In this document: positions 9,515 to 18,997 of the stretch, piece after piece
Layout of the letters: every line of letters begins with the position of its first letter
Position numbering within the stretch: position 1 is the first letter of the stretch
Origin: Halomonas llamarensis
GTDB taxonomy: Bacteria > Pseudomonadota > Gammaproteobacteria > Pseudomonadales > Halomonadaceae
DNA: 64,000 nt
Assembly: GCF_023555005.1 (NCBI RefSeq)
Contig: NZ_JAMJPJ010000011.1
Span: 32,444-96,443 of the forward strand
Direction of reading: 5' to 3'
Notes under the pieces: model-generated
Database searches by the model: none
The model's input: the letters and a program-made list of their open reading frames with translations, nothing else
What the model was told of the DNA's origin: nothing
Program-made: the position numbers and the translations under genes

Positions 9515-10675
9515 TTAGCGCGACAAAAGCCGACGGTGCGCGTGTATCGACATCAAAATCCCAAACCCTGCCAAAAGCGTCGCACTGGATGTGCCGCCGA
9601 AGCTAATCAAAGGCAGCGGCACCCCCACCACGGGCAAAATGCCACTGACCATCCCGACATTAACAAAAACATAGATAAAAAAAGTGAGAGTAATACTGCC
9701 CGCCACCAAGCGGCCGAAAGTGTCTTGGGAAGCCCCGGAAAGCCACAGCCCACGGCAGACAATCATAAAGTAAAGGGTAAGTACCGCCAGCATCCCCACT
9801 AAGCCGAACTCCTCGCCCAGCACAGCGGAGATAAAATCGGTGTGACGCTCGGGTAAAAACTCCAGCTGTGACTGAGTTCCTTCGAGCCACCCCTTGCCCC
9901 AAAGACCACCACTGCCAATCGCCGTAGTGGATTGAATAATGTTCCAGCCAGCGCCAAGCGGGTCACTATCGGGATTCAAAAATGTGAGTACGCGCTGGCG
10001 CTGATAGTTATGCAAGTTCATCCACAGAAGTGGCAATGCAGAGGCCACCAACACAATCACCAAGCCAATCAGCCGCCAGGATAATCCTGCCAAAAGCACC
10101 ACAATAATGGCGGCACTGCTGACCAGAAGCGAAGTACCCAAATCGGGTTGGGAGGCAATTAGCATCACAGGCAGGCCAATGAGCCCTGCGCAGACCAGGA
10201 TATCGCGCAGCTTCGGCGGCAACTCGCAGCGATTTAAATAGGCCGCGACCATTAGCGGAACCGCCAATTTCATCATCTCTGATGGCTGAAAACGCACCAC
10301 ACCGGGAATCATCAGCCAGCGTTTGGCGCCCATCCCCATATCGCCGAAAAACTCTACCGCCAGCAGCATTAAAACCCCAACCCCATACGCCACTGGCGCC
10401 CATCGCAAAAAGGTTCGGGGAGAAAACTGGGCAATAATCACCATGCCCACCAGCCCAACGCCAAAGCGAACACTTTGCGCATACACAGTTGCCATACGTT
10501 GGCCTGACGCACTGTATAAAACCACTAAACCTAACGCCATTAGCAATAGCAAAAGACCAATGAGCCAGGGGTCGAGGTGTATCCGCTCCCAGAGACTTTT
10601 ACGCCGCGACATGCCGCTATCAGGCGGTCGCACTGGATAACGGCGTAACCCACGTGTCAACGTCAACCACGACAT
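9515..10675 (-). CDS. rodA: rod-shape determining peptidoglycan glycosyltransferase RodA
   Basis: RodA is the SEDS-family polymerase of the elongasome, working with PBP2 (mrdA) in the inner membrane. The sequence shows the expected series of membrane helices, the SASGQRMAT and QPDLGTSL motifs, and the C-terminal VVGVPLPLISFGGTSS signature. Length 386 is normal. It begins three bases after the mrdA stop, with AGGGG as ribosome site, so the two partner enzymes are co-translated. Confidence 0.97.
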   Translation of the reverse strand: MSWLTLTRGLRRYPVRPPDSGMSRRKSLWERIHLDPWLIGLLLLLMALGLVVLYSASGQRMATVYAQSVRFGVGLVGMVIIAQFSPRTFLRWAPVAYGVGVLMLLAVEFFGDMGMGAKRWLMIPGVVRFQPSEMMKLAVPLMVAAYLNRCELPPKLRDILVCAGLIGLPVMLIASQPDLGTSLLVSSAAIIVVLLAGLSWRLIGLVIVLVASALPLLWMNLHNYQRQRVLTFLNPDSDPLGAGWNIIQSTTAIGSGGLWGKGWLEGTQSQLEFLPERHTDFISAVLGEEFGLVGMLAVLTLYFMIVCRGLWLSGASQDTFGRLVAGSITLTFFIYVFVNVGMVSGILPVVGVPLPLISFGGTSSATLLAGFGILMSIHAHRRLLSR

Positions 10676-10678
10676 ACG

Positions 10679-12592
10679 TTATTGCCCCTCTGTATTGGCG
10701 TTGCCGCTTTCCAACGTATCTCGAACGTCATCAACGTCGGGCGCCTCATCTTCCAAAAGCCACGCATCCGTCATCGCACGGGCTAAGTGAGCGGCATGAG
10801 CACTCCCACCACCGGCATTCTCTACAATGACAGAGATGGCAATCTGCGGGTCCTCCAGCGGGGCAAAGGCGATAAACAGCGCGTGATCGCGTAGGCGCTC
10901 TTCAAGCTCATCCGCGTTGTAACGCTGATCTTGGCCGAGCGAAAATACCTGTGCTGTCCCCGACTTCCCTCCCATCCGGTACTCCAAGCCCACACCGGTA
11001 CGTCGTGCTGTGCCTTCGTGCCCGCTCAACACTTTTTCCATACCGCTGAACACAGTGTTCCACCAGCCATCTTGTGCCAACTCGATATCTTGCGGCGTAC
11101 CGGGCAACGCTGTCGGAAGGGGCGCCTCACCCAGTTCACTGGCCAAACGCGGCTTGACCCAATCGCCGCGATTGGCCAACGTCGCCGTGGCGGTAGCCAG
11201 TTGCAGTGGCGTTACCTGCCAATAGCCTTGGCCGATACCCACTGACAACGTTTCCCCAGGATACCAGGGGTGATTATAGCGCTCGCGCTTCCACTCCCGC
11301 GAAGGCATCAGACCGTCGCTCTCACCTTGCACGTCGTGCGCAACGTGCTGGCCAAAGCCGAATGCCGTCATTTGTTTGTGCAACCTATCGATGCCCAAAT
11401 CATGGGCTAGCGAATAGTAAAACGTGTTATTAGAAACGGCGATGGAGCGCTCCAGGTCTACCCGGCCATGCCCCCAACGCAACCAGTTGCGGTAACGGCG
11501 CGAGTCATTGGGTAGCTGAAAATACCCCGGATCGTTGATCGTGGTATCCGGTGTCACCGTACCCTCGCGCAGCGCCGCCAAGGCCAAAAACGGCTTAATC
11601 GTCGAGCCTGGTGGATAATGCCCCCGTATCGCCCGGTTAAACAAAGGCAAATCGAGATCTTGTTGAAGCCCTCGATACGAGGCGACATCGATACCGGTGA
11701 CGAACTGGTTGCTATCAAAACCAGGCGCCGAAACCATCGCGAGAATGTCGCCGCTTTGCGGCTCAATTGCCACAATCGAGCCACGCCGGCCGTCGAGCAA
11801 GTCATAGGCCAGCATTTGTAGCTCTTTGTCCAGCGTTAGCGTGAGATTTTTGCCTGGCGTCGGGTCGGTTCTCCCTAACTCGCTCAGCACGCGACCACGG
11901 GCATTGGTTTCCACTTTACGCAGTCCGGCTTCGCCGTGAAGCTCATGCTCATAAAACTTCTCAACGCCAGTTTTCCCGATGAAGTGTGTACCGGCGTAGC
12001 TACCTGAATCCAACGTTTTGAGCTCTTTCTCATTAATGCGGCCGACGTAGCCTAGCGCGTGCGCCATCACCTCGGCGTCTGGGTAGTAGCGCAAAAGTTG
12101 CGCCTCTACTTCAACACCCGGCAAACGATGGCGATTAACCGCCAGCCGGGCGATTTGAACCTCGCTTAAGTCGCTAATCAGCAGCGCCGGCTGGAAAGGG
12201 CGCTGGCGCTGGCGCTGGCGGGAGCGAAGATGAAACGCTTCCACATCTTCTTCAGGTAAATTGAGCAGTTCGATTAAAAGTGCGAGGGTTTTATCCAAGT
12301 CGTCGACTCGCTCGCGCACAATCGTCAAATTATAGGTCGGGCGGTTTTCCGCTAGCAGTACACCATTACGATCGTAAATCAGCCCGCGCGTGGGCGGTAA
12401 CGGCTCAACCCGCACGCGGTTGTTTTCCGAGCGCGTGCTGTAAAGATCATGTTGCACGACTTGAAGATAGACGAGCCGCCCCATCAGAAGTGCCATCAGC
12501 ACAGTAACAACCAGCAGTGCAAGCAGCGCGCGAACACGAAAAATACGCAGCTCGTACTCACTGTTTTTTAATCTGTCAAAGCGCTGAGGCAT
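10679..12592 (-). CDS. mrdA: peptidoglycan D,D-transpeptidase, penicillin-binding protein 2
   Basis: PBP2 crosslinks peptidoglycan during side-wall elongation. The protein has one N-terminal membrane helix, a dimerisation domain and a transpeptidase domain with STIK (PPGSTIKPF), SNN (AVSNNTFYY) and KSGT (GGKSGTAQV). The ATG at 12592 (MPQRFDRL) is preferred over a TTG at 12610 because it matches the usual start just before the basic residues and the helix; neither has a strong ribosome site. It follows rlmH after about 60 bp and precedes rodA. Confidence 0.96.
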   Translation of the reverse strand: MPQRFDRLKNSEYELRIFRVRALLALLVVTVLMALLMGRLVYLQVVQHDLYSTRSENNRVRVEPLPPTRGLIYDRNGVLLAENRPTYNLTIVRERVDDLDKTLALLIELLNLPEEDVEAFHLRSRQRQRQRPFQPALLISDLSEVQIARLAVNRHRLPGVEVEAQLLRYYPDAEVMAHALGYVGRINEKELKTLDSGSYAGTHFIGKTGVEKFYEHELHGEAGLRKVETNARGRVLSELGRTDPTPGKNLTLTLDKELQMLAYDLLDGRRGSIVAIEPQSGDILAMVSAPGFDSNQFVTGIDVASYRGLQQDLDLPLFNRAIRGHYPPGSTIKPFLALAALREGTVTPDTTINDPGYFQLPNDSRRYRNWLRWGHGRVDLERSIAVSNNTFYYSLAHDLGIDRLHKQMTAFGFGQHVAHDVQGESDGLMPSREWKRERYNHPWYPGETLSVGIGQGYWQVTPLQLATATATLANRGDWVKPRLASELGEAPLPTALPGTPQDIELAQDGWWNTVFSGMEKVLSGHEGTARRTGVGLEYRMGGKSGTAQVFSLGQDQRYNADELEERLRDHALFIAFAPLEDPQIAISVIVENAGGGSAHAAHLARAMTDAWLLEDEAPDVDDVRDTLESGNANTEGQ

Positions 12593-12652
12593 AGGGCTGA
12601 TAGGTCTCAAAACAATCCAACAACGCCCGCCGATGGGGCGCTATCTCTGACG

Positions 12653-13120
12653 TTAGCGGTGATACGGGTGGCCCACAAGTAAGGTCCAAGCGCGATAAAG
12701 TTGTTCAGCCAGCATGATGCGGACCAGCGGGTGAGGCAGCGTTAAGGGCGATAATGACCAAGCTTTATCAGCCTTGGCGGAAAGCGAAGGGTCTAAACCA
12801 TCGGGCCCGCCGACGAGAAGCACGATATCTTTTCCTAGCATCCGCCACTGATCGGCTTCTTGAGCCAAGACCTGTGTTGACCATGCTTTGCCCTTCACTT
12901 CCAATGCCACCAAGTATTCATCGCCTTTGAGCTTTTGACGAATACGTTCCGCTTCTTGCCCGCGCGCCTTGGCGACGTTCGCATTCTTGCCGCGCTGCCC
13001 CAAAGGAATTTCTTCTATCTCAAGACTGAAATCGCGCGGCAGCCGCTTGCGGTAGGTGTCAACGCCCTCTTCTACCCAGGCGGGCATTTTGGTGCCCACC
13101 GCGAGCAGGCGGATTTTCAT
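12653..13120 (-). CDS. rlmH: 23S rRNA (pseudouridine1915-N3)-methyltransferase
   Basis: RlmH methylates pseudouridine 1915 of 23S rRNA using S-adenosylmethionine. The 155-residue protein shows the SPOUT fold signatures: LLVGGPDGL for the knot and the C-terminal LPHPLVRIMLAEQLYRAW ending in GHPYHR. It overlaps the rsfS stop by four bases, the conserved order in gammaproteobacteria. Confidence 0.97.
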   Translation of the reverse strand: MKIRLLAVGTKMPAWVEEGVDTYRKRLPRDFSLEIEEIPLGQRGKNANVAKARGQEAERIRQKLKGDEYLVALEVKGKAWSTQVLAQEADQWRMLGKDIVLLVGGPDGLDPSLSAKADKAWSLSPLTLPHPLVRIMLAEQLYRAWTLLVGHPYHR

Positions 13121-13506
13121 GAAGTGGAAACCTGATCTTCCATCCGTTCGCGCACAATCTCGTGCGCTACCGTGCTATCGGCAGGCAAATCAGCCCACAG
13201 GCGCTCAAGATCATAAAGCGCACGCGCCTCGGGGAGCATGATGTGCACGATGATGTCGCCAAGATCGACCAGTACCCAGTCAGCATTGTTCCCGCCTTCA
13301 ACACCGCGGGGTTGTAAACCTTCGGCTTTCGCCTTTTCGACAAGATGTTGCGCCAATGCCGAAACATGGCGCGTTGAGGTGCCGCTGACAATGATCATAA
13401 GATCCGTGACGTCAGTGAGCTTTGCCACGTCAAGCTGAGTAATATCGCGACCTTTAAGTTCTTCTAGCGCGTCAATCGCTAGCTTTTTCAGTGTATCGAT
13501 GTGCAT
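13117..13506 (-). CDS. rsfS: ribosomal silencing factor RsfS
   Basis: RsfS binds ribosomal protein L14 and blocks subunit joining when nutrients are scarce. The 129-residue protein matches the family throughout, including TDLMIIVSGTSTRH and the DWVLVDLGDIIVHIM core. The C-terminal 20 residues after LWADLP are a variable tail. AGGAG lies only two bases before the ATG, which is unusually close. It overlaps rlmH by four bases. Confidence 0.96.
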   Translation of the reverse strand: MHIDTLKKLAIDALEELKGRDITQLDVAKLTDVTDLMIIVSGTSTRHVSALAQHLVEKAKAEGLQPRGVEGGNNADWVLVDLGDIIVHIMLPEARALYDLERLWADLPADSTVAHEIVRERMEDQVSTS

Positions 13507-13611
13507 GTCTCCTAAATACCAACCTCATGGGGTGGGGTGGGATGTAAAGCTGGCCATTGTAACCACTTATTTTGTGGCTGCCAGCGCTTATTAAAAGGCG
13601 CGTATTTACGC

Positions 13612-14286
13612 TTATCTGCCGCCTTCAGGCAACCGATAAAGGCATTGATGCGCGATTTCGCGCTCTACCGCTTCAGGTAGCAAATAGCGCACGCTCTCCC
13701 TTCTCGCTAAACGCTGTCGAATTCCCGTTGCTGAGATTCCCATCGGCGAGGGCAGCGTCACCGACAGTACGCGCCCGTGTGGTGTTGCCATTAACGCTGC
13801 CACGTTATTGACTTCGCGCCCGGCGAGCAGTTCCAAAAGCGCCTGCGAACGGTCTGGAGAATAGCCAGGGCGCGCCATGACGACGATATGGGCCAACTCA
13901 AATAGGCGCTCCGGTTGGTACCAGTCGGCCAGTTTTAAAAAAGCATCCTGCCCCAGGGCCATGATTAAGCGCGCCTCAGTGCCATAGTCACTGCGTAACG
14001 CTTCAAGTGTTAGCAGACTGTAAGAGGGCCCATCGCGGCAAAGCTCGCGATCGTCCGCTATTAAGCGCGGCGTATCGCCAATCCCCGCCTTTAGTAGCGC
14101 TAGACGCTGCTCAGCCGAGACCTGGGGGCGGTCACGTAGCGGCGGCTGAGGTGCTGGCATCATGTGCAACTGATCCAGTTCAAGGGCTTCACAAAGCTCT
14201 ACGCCACTACGCAAGTGACCAAGGTGAACTGGGTCGAACGTGCCGCCAAACATTCCTATGCGCTGAGTGCGCGCAGGTGGTGTCAT
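13612..14286 (-). CDS. nadD: nicotinate-nucleotide adenylyltransferase
   Basis: NadD adenylates nicotinate mononucleotide in NAD synthesis. The nucleotidyltransferase motif [15 protein letters not shown] is at residues 12-26, and the C-terminal [15 protein letters not shown] motif is present. Length 224 is normal. Its ATG overlaps the proA stop by four bases. About 105 bp separate it from rsfS, enough for an internal promoter, though none was clearly seen. Confidence 0.96.
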   Translation of the reverse strand: MTPPARTQRIGMFGGTFDPVHLGHLRSGVELCEALELDQLHMMPAPQPPLRDRPQVSAEQRLALLKAGIGDTPRLIADDRELCRDGPSYSLLTLEALRSDYGTEARLIMALGQDAFLKLADWYQPERLFELAHIVVMARPGYSPDRSQALLELLAGREVNNVAALMATPHGRVLSVTLPSPMGISATGIRQRLARRESVRYLLPEAVEREIAHQCLYRLPEGGR

Positions 14287-15584
14287 TGCCGCACCTGGCC
14301 GTCGCCTAGCACCACGTATTTTTGCGTCGTCAGCCCTTCCAGCCCTACTGGGCCGCGCGCGTGTAGCTTGTCGGTAGAAACACCAATTTCGGCGCCCAAG
14401 CCGTACTCAAACCCGTCGGCAAAGCGCGTGGAGGCGTTAACCACCACAGAGCTTGAGTCAACGTCGGCCATAAACTGACGCGCCAGCGTGTAGTTTTCCG
14501 TCACGATGGCATCGGTGTGATGCGAGCCGTAGTGTTCAATGTGCGCGATAGCTTCATCAATGCCATCGACAATTTTAATTGCCAACACGGGGGCCAAATA
14601 CTCTTCACCCCAGTCCTCAGCACTTGCTGGTAGCGCCTCGGGCACAAGCGCTTGCGTGCGCTCGCAACCGCGCAGTTCAACGCTGTGCTCGGCATAGGAA
14701 CGCGCCAATGCCGGCAGCAGCGTTTTAGCGATTTTCGCATCCACCAGTAACGTTTCCATCGTATTGCAAGTACCGTAGCGATGCGTTTTGGCGTTAAGGG
14801 CAATCGCGCACGCTTTATCCAGATCTGCCGTCGCATCGACATAAACATGGCACACGCCATCCAAGTGCTTAATGACCGGCACCCGTGCCTCGCGAGAGAT
14901 ACGCGCAATCAGCGATTTTCCCCCTCGCGGAATAATCACATCGACAAACTCAGGCATGCTGATCAGCTCGCCTACGGCGGCGCGGTCGGTCGTTGCAACC
15001 ACCTGCACGCTGCCTGCCGACAGGCCCGCATCGACAAGCCCCGCTTGAATACACGCGCTCAGCGCGGTATTCGACGCGGCAGCCTCGGAACCGCCGCGCA
15101 AAATACAGGCATTGCCCGATTTTAAGCACAAACTCGCCGCTTCCATCGTGACGTTGGGGCGTGATTCGTAAATAATACCGATGACACCGAGGGGTACGCG
15201 CATCTTACCCACTTGAATACCGCTTGGGCGTGCGCGCAGGCCGTCAATCTCGCCTACCGGGTCGGGCAACGCGGCCACTTGGTTAAGCCCTTCGACCATG
15301 GCATCGATACGCGCATCGTTAAGCGCTAGGCGATCGAGCAAGGCCGGGTCCAAGCCATTGTCGCGGCCGCGCTGCATATCTAACGCGTTAGCCGCTAGCA
15401 CGTCTTCGCGGGCGGCATTTAAGCGCTCGGCCATCGCGGCCAAGGCGTGGTTTTTGCACCCGGTGTCAGCACGGCGTAATACGCGCGCAGCATCACGGGC
15501 AGCCCCCCCGACGGCATGCATATACGCCGGAATATCGGCGGTTAACTCAACAGCTGGGTTGGAAAACGATGTGGAAACGCTCAT
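14283..15584 (-). CDS. proA: gamma-glutamyl phosphate reductase
   Basis: ProA reduces glutamyl phosphate to glutamate semialdehyde in proline synthesis, relevant to osmotic adaptation. The sequence carries the family stretch [14 protein letters not shown], the catalytic cysteine in TCNT context ([12 protein letters not shown]) and the C-terminal [12 protein letters not shown]. Length 433 is slightly above the usual 415-425 owing to a short N-terminal extension. It heads the long minus-strand operon and is divergent from the 15.7-kb membrane gene across 146 bp. proB is not in the window. Confidence 0.96.
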   Translation of the reverse strand: MSVSTSFSNPAVELTADIPAYMHAVGGAARDAARVLRRADTGCKNHALAAMAERLNAAREDVLAANALDMQRGRDNGLDPALLDRLALNDARIDAMVEGLNQVAALPDPVGEIDGLRARPSGIQVGKMRVPLGVIGIIYESRPNVTMEAASLCLKSGNACILRGGSEAAASNTALSACIQAGLVDAGLSAGSVQVVATTDRAAVGELISMPEFVDVIIPRGGKSLIARISREARVPVIKHLDGVCHVYVDATADLDKACAIALNAKTHRYGTCNTMETLLVDAKIAKTLLPALARSYAEHSVELRGCERTQALVPEALPASAEDWGEEYLAPVLAIKIVDGIDEAIAHIEHYGSHHTDAIVTENYTLARQFMADVDSSSVVVNASTRFADGFEYGLGAEIGVSTDKLHARGPVGLEGLTTQKYVVLGDGQVRQ

Positions 15585-15730
15585 GCCCTCTCCGTGCGTT
15601 TTGACTCAGTGAGTCTTATGTTAATAGATGGTGACCGCTCGGTGTTAGGCAGCCTGCCTGGAAGTCAGTATGATGCGGGTTAAACATGGCATTGCGCTCT
15701 ACCAACGCAAGGGGTCAATAGTAAGGCACC

Positions 15731-16588
15731 ATGCAAAGTAAATACAAAATTCAACTTCTGCGCGGCAATTTGCTCGCCGCAGCGGTTGTGTTAGCCCTTT
15801 GGACAGCGGCAGCGCCACCTGAAGCCGCACTGGTACTGTGGCTTTCCGCTGGGTGGCTGTTAATAACTGCCGTGCTGCTCGATTTTAGCCATCGCCGCGC
15901 GCGCGGGGTCCCTTGGCAACTGCTTCCTGGGGCGCTCTTAATCGGGCTTATCGCCGCCGCCCCGCAACGCCATAGCCTATTAATTTGGGCGTGGGCAGCC
16001 CTATTTATGCTGCCGCAAATGAACTGGGTAGCCGCGTTTAACGTTAGTGGTATGGCCTTGAGTTTAGCATTGATAGCGCCTCAGCTATCGCCACCAAGCG
16101 GGTGGCTGATGACGCTCTCGCTAGGTGTGTTAAGCCTTTTAGCCCTTTCCCGTGCGCGTCAACTGACCGATATAAACGGCACCATTCGTCAGCGTTTACG
16201 GCTGATCCCAGGGTTTAACCTATGGGCACGCGAACAATTGCTGCGTGATCTTCCCACAGAACAGACTCGCTGCGAGCGCGAAGGCATTCATGGCGAGCTA
16301 CTCATCTTACGGGTAAAGCGGCAAAAACTCTGGCCCGTCGCACGTAAGCTGTGTGAACAGACGTACTACTTCGAGAATGTGTACCGCATTAATCGCACAA
16401 CACTCGCGCTATTACTACTATCCCGCTCACCTAAGGAGACCACAGGACGTCGCGAACGCTTACTCATAGAACTCCCCGACGCCTTGGATGCCCGTTCTTT
16501 TGAGCTGATGGATATCGAAACTGAGCCACTCGACTTAGGCAGTCTCACGCGTTCTAAGCCAGCCACCCGCGCTCATGAGGTCATATGA
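15731..16588 (+). CDS. membrane protein with degenerate GGDEF-like C-terminal domain
   Basis: Function not recognised with certainty. The first 140 or so residues form about five hydrophobic helices. The cytoplasmic remainder, after RQRLRLIPGFN, has the arrangement of a diguanylate cyclase domain. Where the catalytic RxGGDEF should be it reads YRINRTTLALLLLS, so the metal- and substrate-binding residues are gone. Inference: a non-catalytic GGDEF relative, perhaps a partner of the next gene, whose start overlaps its stop by four bases (ATGA). The ATG at 15731 has GTAAGG-type ribosome site upstream. Confidence 0.6.
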   Translation: MQSKYKIQLLRGNLLAAAVVLALWTAAAPPEAALVLWLSAGWLLITAVLLDFSHRRARGVPWQLLPGALLIGLIAAAPQRHSLLIWAWAALFMLPQMNWVAAFNVSGMALSLALIAPQLSPPSGWLMTLSLGVLSLLALSRARQLTDINGTIRQRLRLIPGFNLWAREQLLRDLPTEQTRCEREGIHGELLILRVKRQKLWPVARKLCEQTYYFENVYRINRTTLALLLLSRSPKETTGRRERLLIELPDALDARSFELMDIETEPLDLGSLTRSKPATRAHEVI

Positions 16589-17517
16589 TTGAGCGCATTC
16601 CTCGGCATTTAATGACGCTCGCCTACAGCGCGAGCCTGGTGCTCATAGCAAGCTATACCACGTGGCTCTATGCCATAGGGTCTTATGCTGACTTGGTCAT
16701 CCCGAGCTTCATTACAATACTGCTCTCAACCGCTCTTTTGATGCATATCGGCAAAGGATTCAAGCCCTACGTCCCCCGCCTGATTTTGCTTGCCAGCACG
16801 TATATTGTAGTCATTGAGTCACTATCGCAACACGCGGAAACGTCTTTATTATGGCTTGGGCTCCCGCTAACTGCAGCGTTCATTCTCTTGCCTCTGTGGG
16901 TAGCGCTGGGCCTCAATGCGGTGCTAACCCCTCTGGTGTGGTGGTTAACCCCGTTGCATCACGCTGCCTCAAACGAGCTATGGGTGGGACTCTGCGTTGT
17001 GATACTTTTGCTTGCCTTGCCGCGCTGGGAGCATGGGCGACGTCAAGCCCTTTTACGCGCCACCGACCCGAATGATGATGATTGTAACGCCTTCCACAAG
17101 GATACCTTACATGCGCGCTTACACAGCGAGTATCAGCGCGCGCGGGTCCTCAATCGCCGTCTGGCGGTGTTGGTGGTCCATTTACCCCAGCTGGATATGG
17201 CCGGCGAGCAGTTTGGTCATCGCGCTCAGCTCGCATTATTAGAATCACTATGCCATGAAGTTAATCGTCACTGTCGCGACCACGACATTCTTGGCCGTGC
17301 CGACAGTGCCTCGTTCTGGTTAGTCCTGCCAGATACCAGCGAAAGCGGCGCGCTCCTAGTGCGTGAGCGACTACAACGCGCCATTTCACGCTGCGTACTG
17401 GTTGAAACGGGACAAGTCGAAGCTCGCATTGCCGCCTGTTTGCCTCGCGCTCAGGAAGCGTTTGAGCACTTTGCCCAACGCCTCGAAGCCCGCGGCGCTA
17501 GCCTCTCCAACGCTTAG
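16585..17517 (+). CDS. membrane protein with degenerate GGDEF domain
   Basis: The N-terminal 150 residues contain several membrane helices; the C-terminal half resembles a GGDEF domain. The order is right: DTLHARLHSEYQRARVLNRRLAVLVVHL, then LGRADSASFWLVLPDTSESGALLVRERLQRAI. However, GGDEF itself is replaced by RADSASF, so diguanylate cyclase activity is unlikely. It is translationally coupled to the preceding gene with the same build. Inference: the two could form a sensory pair or bind nucleotide or protein partners. Neither could be assigned a name. Confidence 0.65.
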   Translation: MIERIPRHLMTLAYSASLVLIASYTTWLYAIGSYADLVIPSFITILLSTALLMHIGKGFKPYVPRLILLASTYIVVIESLSQHAETSLLWLGLPLTAAFILLPLWVALGLNAVLTPLVWWLTPLHHAASNELWVGLCVVILLLALPRWEHGRRQALLRATDPNDDDCNAFHKDTLHARLHSEYQRARVLNRRLAVLVVHLPQLDMAGEQFGHRAQLALLESLCHEVNRHCRDHDILGRADSASFWLVLPDTSESGALLVRERLQRAISRCVLVETGQVEARIAACLPRAQEAFEHFAQRLEARGASLSNA

Positions 17518-17578
17518 TTTAGCTTTCCTGACGATACTTACCTTTCCCGATTATACTTACCTGCCGCAGGAGACGCCT

Positions 17579-18976
17579 TTGGCGCTTATCGATACGCTCC
17601 ACTTATTAACGCTTAATCCGCCCTTGTTACTTTGCATAGTGCTGGCGATTTCATTACTAGAATCGCTTGCCCTAGTGGGTTTGCTGGTACCGGGCGTGGT
17701 GTTAATCACTACCGCGGCTTCCCTAGCGGGACACCAGGATATGGCCTTGGCGTGGTTAATCATTGCTGCCTTTATAGGCGCTTTTTTAGGCGACGGCATC
17801 AGTTATGCGCTGGGTTTTAAGTATCGTGAGCAAGTCACACAGCGCTGGCCACTGTCACAGCATCCCGAATGGCTGGCCCGGGGGACGCGCTTCTTTGAAC
17901 GCTATGGCGCGTGGTCCGTCTTCATAGGCCGTTTCGTGGGTCCAGTGCGGCCGGTTATTCCCTTGGTCGCTGGCATGGTGCGGATGCCGCCGCGCACCTT
18001 TATCTGGGCCAACCTCGCCTCTGCCGGGTTATGGGCGCCCGCTTATGTGCTACCCGGCTACTTACTGGGCCGCACTTGGCAGCAACATTTAACGCTTCCG
18101 CCCGGTATAGAAGCAGCTCTCGTCATACTCGGCACGATTATCGTCGTTCTCGCCGTCATTTTTTCCTGGGGACGGCATCAAACCTCACGGCACGGCACGC
18201 TTTATCGGGCGATTGCCGTTAGCATTCGTCGTTTGCCACTGCTACGCCGACCTTGGCTCGCCATGAGCCAATCAGGCGATGTTCCGCTGGCTTCATTGCT
18301 ACTGCTGGTGATCGCAGTGGGCAGCCTATCCGGCTGGACGCTTTTGGTGATCGGCCACGATGGACCGCTGGAGATGGATCTATTTGTTCAGCATCTGCTA
18401 ACCCAGCTGCAAAGCGATGTTTCTGACACCGTCAGTCACATTTTTGCGCGTATCGGCGATACCTTGGGCATTATTGCCTTAACCCTGCCGTGGGCAACGT
18501 GGATGCTGAGGGGTAAGAGATGGGATGCGCTATTGCACTGGTGTGGCGCCTTTGCTGGCGTCACCCTGCTTAACATAGTGGGCAAAGGATTATTTGAACG
18601 CGCCCGTACAGATACACCGGACTACCTAATGGGTTCGTACTCTTATCCCAACGCCCACACATCGACAGCCGTAGTGCTATTTGGGCTGACGGCAGCTTTC
18701 GTCGCAGCCGAAATGCCTCGTCAAAAGCGATTTTGGGCTTACTGGGCAGCACTGGCGCTTGCATTACCCATGGCGTTATCGCGGCTGGTGGTTGGTGTAC
18801 ACTGGTTTAGCGACTTGGTGGGAGGCGCGCTACTGGGATTAGCCGTCTGTGCGCTCACGCTGCTGTACTGGCAACAGCAACCTCGCCCCTCTCTACGCTC
18901 CTGCCCGTGGCGGCTGCTCAGCGTCGCATCGCTGATGCTAATCGGTGCCCGCGTCAGCTTGCTGCCGCCAGTGTAG
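17579..18976 (+). CDS. DedA-PAP2 fusion membrane protein
   Basis: The N-terminal 200 residues match the DedA/SNARE-associated family (SLLESLALVGLLVPG, FIGRFVGPVRPVIPLVAGM), linked to undecaprenyl phosphate or lipid flipping. The C-terminal half is a PAP2 phosphatase-like domain with SRLVVGVHWFSD (SRx5Hx3D) but with PNAH instead of PSGH and RART instead of RP, so catalysis is uncertain. The start is a TTG at 17579: AGGAG lies at 17568-17572, six bases upstream, and no ATG fits. That gives 465 residues. The longer reading from 17363 would overlap the upstream gene by 155 bases and is rejected. An undecaprenyl-phosphate role is inference. Confidence 0.85.
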   Translation: MALIDTLHLLTLNPPLLLCIVLAISLLESLALVGLLVPGVVLITTAASLAGHQDMALAWLIIAAFIGAFLGDGISYALGFKYREQVTQRWPLSQHPEWLARGTRFFERYGAWSVFIGRFVGPVRPVIPLVAGMVRMPPRTFIWANLASAGLWAPAYVLPGYLLGRTWQQHLTLPPGIEAALVILGTIIVVLAVIFSWGRHQTSRHGTLYRAIAVSIRRLPLLRRPWLAMSQSGDVPLASLLLLVIAVGSLSGWTLLVIGHDGPLEMDLFVQHLLTQLQSDVSDTVSHIFARIGDTLGIIALTLPWATWMLRGKRWDALLHWCGAFAGVTLLNIVGKGLFERARTDTPDYLMGSYSYPNAHTSTAVVLFGLTAAFVAAEMPRQKRFWAYWAALALALPMALSRLVVGVHWFSDLVGGALLGLAVCALTLLYWQQQPRPSLRSCPWRLLSVASLMLIGARVSLLPPV

Positions 18977-18997
18977 AATCAAATAGCTGCTCGCACG

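Noticed and set aside
17363..17578. Extension of the DedA-PAP2 gene to an ATG at 17363
   Set aside because: It would overlap the preceding gene by 155 bases, and the extra residues look like an out-of-frame reading. A TTG at 17579 with a clear ribosome site explains the start.
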